The notes under the pieces were generated by a model. That model did no database searches and had not been told where the DNA came from. It saw only the letters and a list, made by a program, of their open reading frames with translations. From contig CAWIGC010000014.1 of NCBI GenBank assembly GCA_963835555.1, positions 1 to 64,000 of the forward strand: a stretch of 64,000 nucleotides of DNA. The letters are read 5' to 3'. The stretch is from Sulfopaludibacter sp963835555. Lineage in GTDB: Bacteria > Acidobacteriota > Terriglobia > Bryobacterales > Bryobacteraceae. Positions 62,401-64,000 of this stretch are shown here, piece by piece. A program made the translations under genes and the position numbers. Positions within the stretch are counted from its first letter, which is position 1. Every line of letters starts with the position of its first letter.

Positions 62401-62580
62401 ACCTCCTGATAACCTGGCTCCGCATCGGTGACTCACCCCATGATGCGGGCCGCAATGGGGGCTGGTTTTCTGGCTTCCCGGCCGATGTGCGGACACACAC
62501 TTCGGGCCGGAAGGCTACGGCGGCTCGTTCCCCCGTCAACCCGGCCGCGTAATTCCTACGTGCGCGACCGCCCCAGACTG
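62401..62580 (-). promoter_or_regulatory. Structured 5' leader of the multiheme cytochrome gene, candidate cis-regulatory RNA
   Basis: On the minus-strand RNA, nearest the gene, a stem formed by 62420-62426 and 62442-62448 (CCGCATC/GATGCGG) encloses a GGTGACTCACC palindrome. Further 5', 62474-62483 pairs with 62505-62513 (10 versus 9 bases, one bulge). Next to it, 62460-62475 reads AGCCAGAAAACCAGCC in the RNA, similar to the B12 box of cobalamin riboswitches, but I cannot align the rest of that riboswitch. No protein frame is likely here. Class undetermined. Confidence 0.4.
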
Positions 62581-62734
62581 TAATTTCGTCCTGCCCCGGC
62601 ACAGCGACGGCGCCAGGAGGCGCCGCGGGTAGAAACCAACGGCAGCCTGGACGGGATCTACCGGCGCAATCGCATCCCGATGCTCCGGCATTTACCTACT
62701 GGATGCAGAAGAATTGGGCTCGTGACACGCATGT

Positions 62735-62828
62735 GTAGAAAAAACGCATACCCAAATTTCTTCTGATGTTGAGGTATTAGGCAATCACAGGTCCAAATAC
62801 CCGAATATATCCTGAGGTATTTTTCTAC
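62735..62828. repeat. Nested inverted repeats in AT-rich intergenic DNA
   Basis: GTAGAAAAA (62735-62743) and TTTTTCTAC (62820-62828) are perfect inverted copies 76 bases apart. Inside, AAATACC (62795-62801) pairs with GGTATTT (62816-62822). TGAGGTATT also occurs twice as a direct repeat. It could be a small MITE-like insertion or a regulatory structure. Confidence 0.5.
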
Positions 62829-63020
62829 AGCGGCAGCTCAACAGTTAGGTAAGATTTAGCATTTCGCAAGTGTTGAAGTGAAGATTGAGCCAGCGCGAGG
62901 GCTGCGTCCTTTTCCATCAGGATCCGCTCGATCAGTTCCGGGTCGGGACGCGCCAGCCGGGCGTTTAGCTTGCACCGTGGGACAGACTATCGCCTTGGTC
63001 GGCTGTCGTCCCCACTGTGC

Positions 63021-63026
63021 CACAAT
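63021..63026 (+). promoter_or_regulatory. Candidate -10 hexamer CACAAT for the 63034 gene
   Basis: CACAAT ends 7 nt before the ATG at 63034, and there is no Shine-Dalgarno. It has the same geometry as the other leaderless candidates, but the hexamer is weaker. Confidence 0.3.
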
Positions 63027-63033
63027 AGAACTG

Positions 63034-63444
63034 ATGCGGCACTGTCTGTTGCTTTTCGCCCTCGCGGCGGCCGTTTCGGCGGCCAGTCTGCCTTCGACGA
63101 CTACCCTCCGCGGCAAGCTGGCAATTCATGACAACGGGCCGGCTACTGTGGAAACGGCGGACCACCAGACCATCACCCTGAGTGCCGATAATACGATCAG
63201 CCAGGTGCTCACCGATTCGCGGCTCAACGGCTTCGAGGTGGAAGCTCGCGGGCACTTTCTCGCGCCCGGCAAGTTCCAGATCGATCCATTCCACACCGTG
63301 CCGCTGCTGGTGCGTAAAGACGGCCACTTGAAAATGGTCACTTACTGGTGCGACGTGTGCTCGATTCGCGCCTATACTCCCGGACCGTGCCGGTGCTGCC
63401 AGAAGGAAACCGTGCTCGATCTGCGCGATCCCGACGCCAAATGA
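63034..63444 (+). CDS. Secreted cysteine-containing small protein
   Basis: 136 residues with a signal peptide (CLLLFALAAAVSAAS). The first half is an OB-like beta domain (TTLRGKLAIHDNGPATVETA; GFEVEARGHFLAPGKFQIDP). The C-terminus carries YWCDVCSIRAYTPGPCRCC, five cysteines in CxxC-like pairs that could bind a metal or form disulfides. The ORF opens upstream, but the ATG at 63034 gives a proper signal peptide. It overlaps the next gene by ATGA. No function known to me; the type is common in acidobacteria. Confidence 0.75.
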   Translation: MRHCLLLFALAAAVSAASLPSTTTLRGKLAIHDNGPATVETADHQTITLSADNTISQVLTDSRLNGFEVEARGHFLAPGKFQIDPFHTVPLLVRKDGHLKMVTYWCDVCSIRAYTPGPCRCCQKETVLDLRDPDAK

Positions 63445-64000
63445 AGACTGCTTTACTCGCGCTGCTGCTCCCGCTTATGACGCAAGCCGCCAACTATTCC
63501 GCCCGCAAGACCGTCGTAGACGGCATTGAAGTGGTGCAACTCGCGGATGCCTCCCGCAACATGGAGGTATCGATCGCGCCGTCGATCGGCAACATGGCTT
63601 ATGAAATTAAGGTAGCGGGAAAGAACATTCTCTTCTTCCCGTTTCACAGTCCCGCGGAACTCAAGGAAAATCCCACCTTCTGCGCCATTCCGTTTCTGGC
63701 GCCGTGGGCTAACCGCATCAGTGAAGATTCCTACTGGGCCAATGGCAAGCGATATCTGCTGAATCCCGACCTGGGCAATCTGCGCCGCGATGGCAATAAA
63801 AAGCCGATTCACGGCCTGCTGAATTTCTCGCCCTTGTGGACGCTGGTAGCGGCTTCGGCCGACGACCGCTCCGCCTGGGCCACCAGCCGCTTCGAATTCG
63901 CCAGATATCCGGAGATGATGGCGCAGTTCCCGTTTGCCCACACCATCACCATGACCTACCGGCTGGCCAACGGCGATGTAGAGGTAGAGACCACGCTCGA
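63441..64000 (+). CDS. Aldose 1-epimerase-family protein, exported (C-terminus beyond window)
   Basis: At least 186 residues. A signal peptide (LLALLLPLMTQAANYSA) precedes the galactose-mutarotase-like fold: SIAPSIGNMAYEIKVAGKNI, FCAIPFLAPWANRISEDSYW (the conserved PWANRI segment of aldose epimerases), KKPIHGLLNFSPLW (catalytic HG). It interconverts anomers of a sugar, probably in the periplasm. The ATG overlaps the stop of the upstream gene. The remaining catalytic residues lie outside the window. Confidence 0.88.
   Translation, partial: MKTALLALLLPLMTQAANYSARKTVVDGIEVVQLADASRNMEVSIAPSIGNMAYEIKVAGKNILFFPFHSPAELKENPTFCAIPFLAPWANRISEDSYWANGKRYLLNPDLGNLRRDGNKKPIHGLLNFSPLWTLVAASADDRSAWATSRFEFARYPEMMAQFPFAHTITMTYRLANGDVEVETTL

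Larger units (their letters stand above)
62581..63033. other. Intergenic region with AT-rich inverted repeats
   Basis: No gene seen. It contains a 7-bp hairpin with a 4-base loop at 62608-62625 (CGGCGCC/GGCGCCG) and then an AT-rich block (about 62720-62880). A 9-bp inverted repeat spans 62735-62828, and an inner 7-bp pair AAATACC/GGTATTT lies at 62795-62822. On the minus strand 62780-62795 reads TGGACCTGTGATTGCC, with GG-N10-GC spacing, a weak sigma-54 promoter candidate for the cytochrome. Confidence 0.45.

Noticed and set aside
62401..62640. Cobalamin riboswitch call for the cytochrome leader
   Set aside because: Only the B12-box-like segment and a GGGAA can be matched. The P3-P6 core cannot be aligned by eye, so only a candidate structured leader is reported. 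An Infernal search with RF00174 would decide.
1..64000. tRNA, rRNA, intact IS elements, CRISPR arrays or prophage modules
   Set aside because: Both strands were read for tRNA-like T-loops, transposase motifs, terminal inverted repeats with target duplications and phage structural genes. None was found beyond the small remnant at 57.1 kb and short palindromes.

Overview
This 64 kb, GC-rich window looks chromosomal and comes from an acidobacterium of the Solibacter/Bryobacter type. The pointers are a TIGR03435/DUF3738 gene with a decayed TlpA-DUF3738 paralogue, two CRTAC1-like FG-GAP/ASPIC-UnbV proteins, a Ser/Thr kinase with TPRs beside an ECF sigma factor, MacB-like permeases, and many secreted proteins of unknown function. 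I see no rRNA, tRNA, CRISPR array, intact IS element or prophage.

Layout. 1-10.4 kb: LOG - ECF sigma - Ser/Thr kinase operon (minus strand), then RNB nuclease, DinB-like protein, M61 peptidase, ornithine cyclodeaminase-like enzyme, a DUF3738 protein and a broken TlpA-DUF3738 gene. 10.8-19.2 kb: chemoreceptor, GH31 glycosidase, FmdB zinc ribbon, and a sigma-54 activator converging on a three-gene secreted-protein operon that has a good -24/-12 promoter. 19.3-28.4 kb: DUF6125 protein coupled to a CoA-disulfide reductase/rhodanese, MBL hydrolase, peroxiredoxin, RND efflux pair, RraA-like protein. 28.7-33.5 kb: SpoIIE phosphatase, RsbW-like kinase and STAS protein in one overlapping run with an MlaE-MlaF-MlaD-lipoprotein transporter. 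33.5-39 kb: PLP enzyme, M48 protease, MBL hydrolase, citrate synthase, RsbRD-N protein. 39.3-42.8 kb: ECF sigma - zinc-finger anti-sigma with HEAT repeats - DUF4097-like - double-PDZ operon. 42.8-50 kb: LOR/SDH (TIGR00300) - QueF - methyltransferase operon, hybrid histidine kinase, Gfo/Idh/MocA oxidoreductase, small unknown genes. 50-57 kb: two MacB-like permeases, a YheT hydrolase, and a CusF-SCO protein coupled to a PPIC-TPR-FG-GAP-ASPIC/UnbV fusion. 57-64 kb: a second CRTAC1 protein, a membrane SRPBCC-like protein, a nine-CxxCH cytochrome with BACON domains and a structured leader, and the start of an aldose 1-epimerase-like gene.

A property that affects the whole annotation: many conserved genes (citrate synthase, QueF, MlaD, GH31, a MacB-like permease, CRTAC1, LOR/SDH, methyltransferase and others) are split by single-base indels, most of which read as one extra base. 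This is more likely draft-sequence error than gene decay. I annotate these genes over their full span and give the break point. Several genes without a Shine-Dalgarno have a TAtnnT-like hexamer 7-9 nt before the start codon, which suggests leaderless transcription.

The most interesting candidates for new biology are the partner-switching module joined to the Mla lipid transporter, the rotamase-FG-GAP fusion coupled to a CusF-SCO protein, the sigma-54 secreted-protein operon, and the structured leader of the multiheme cytochrome gene.
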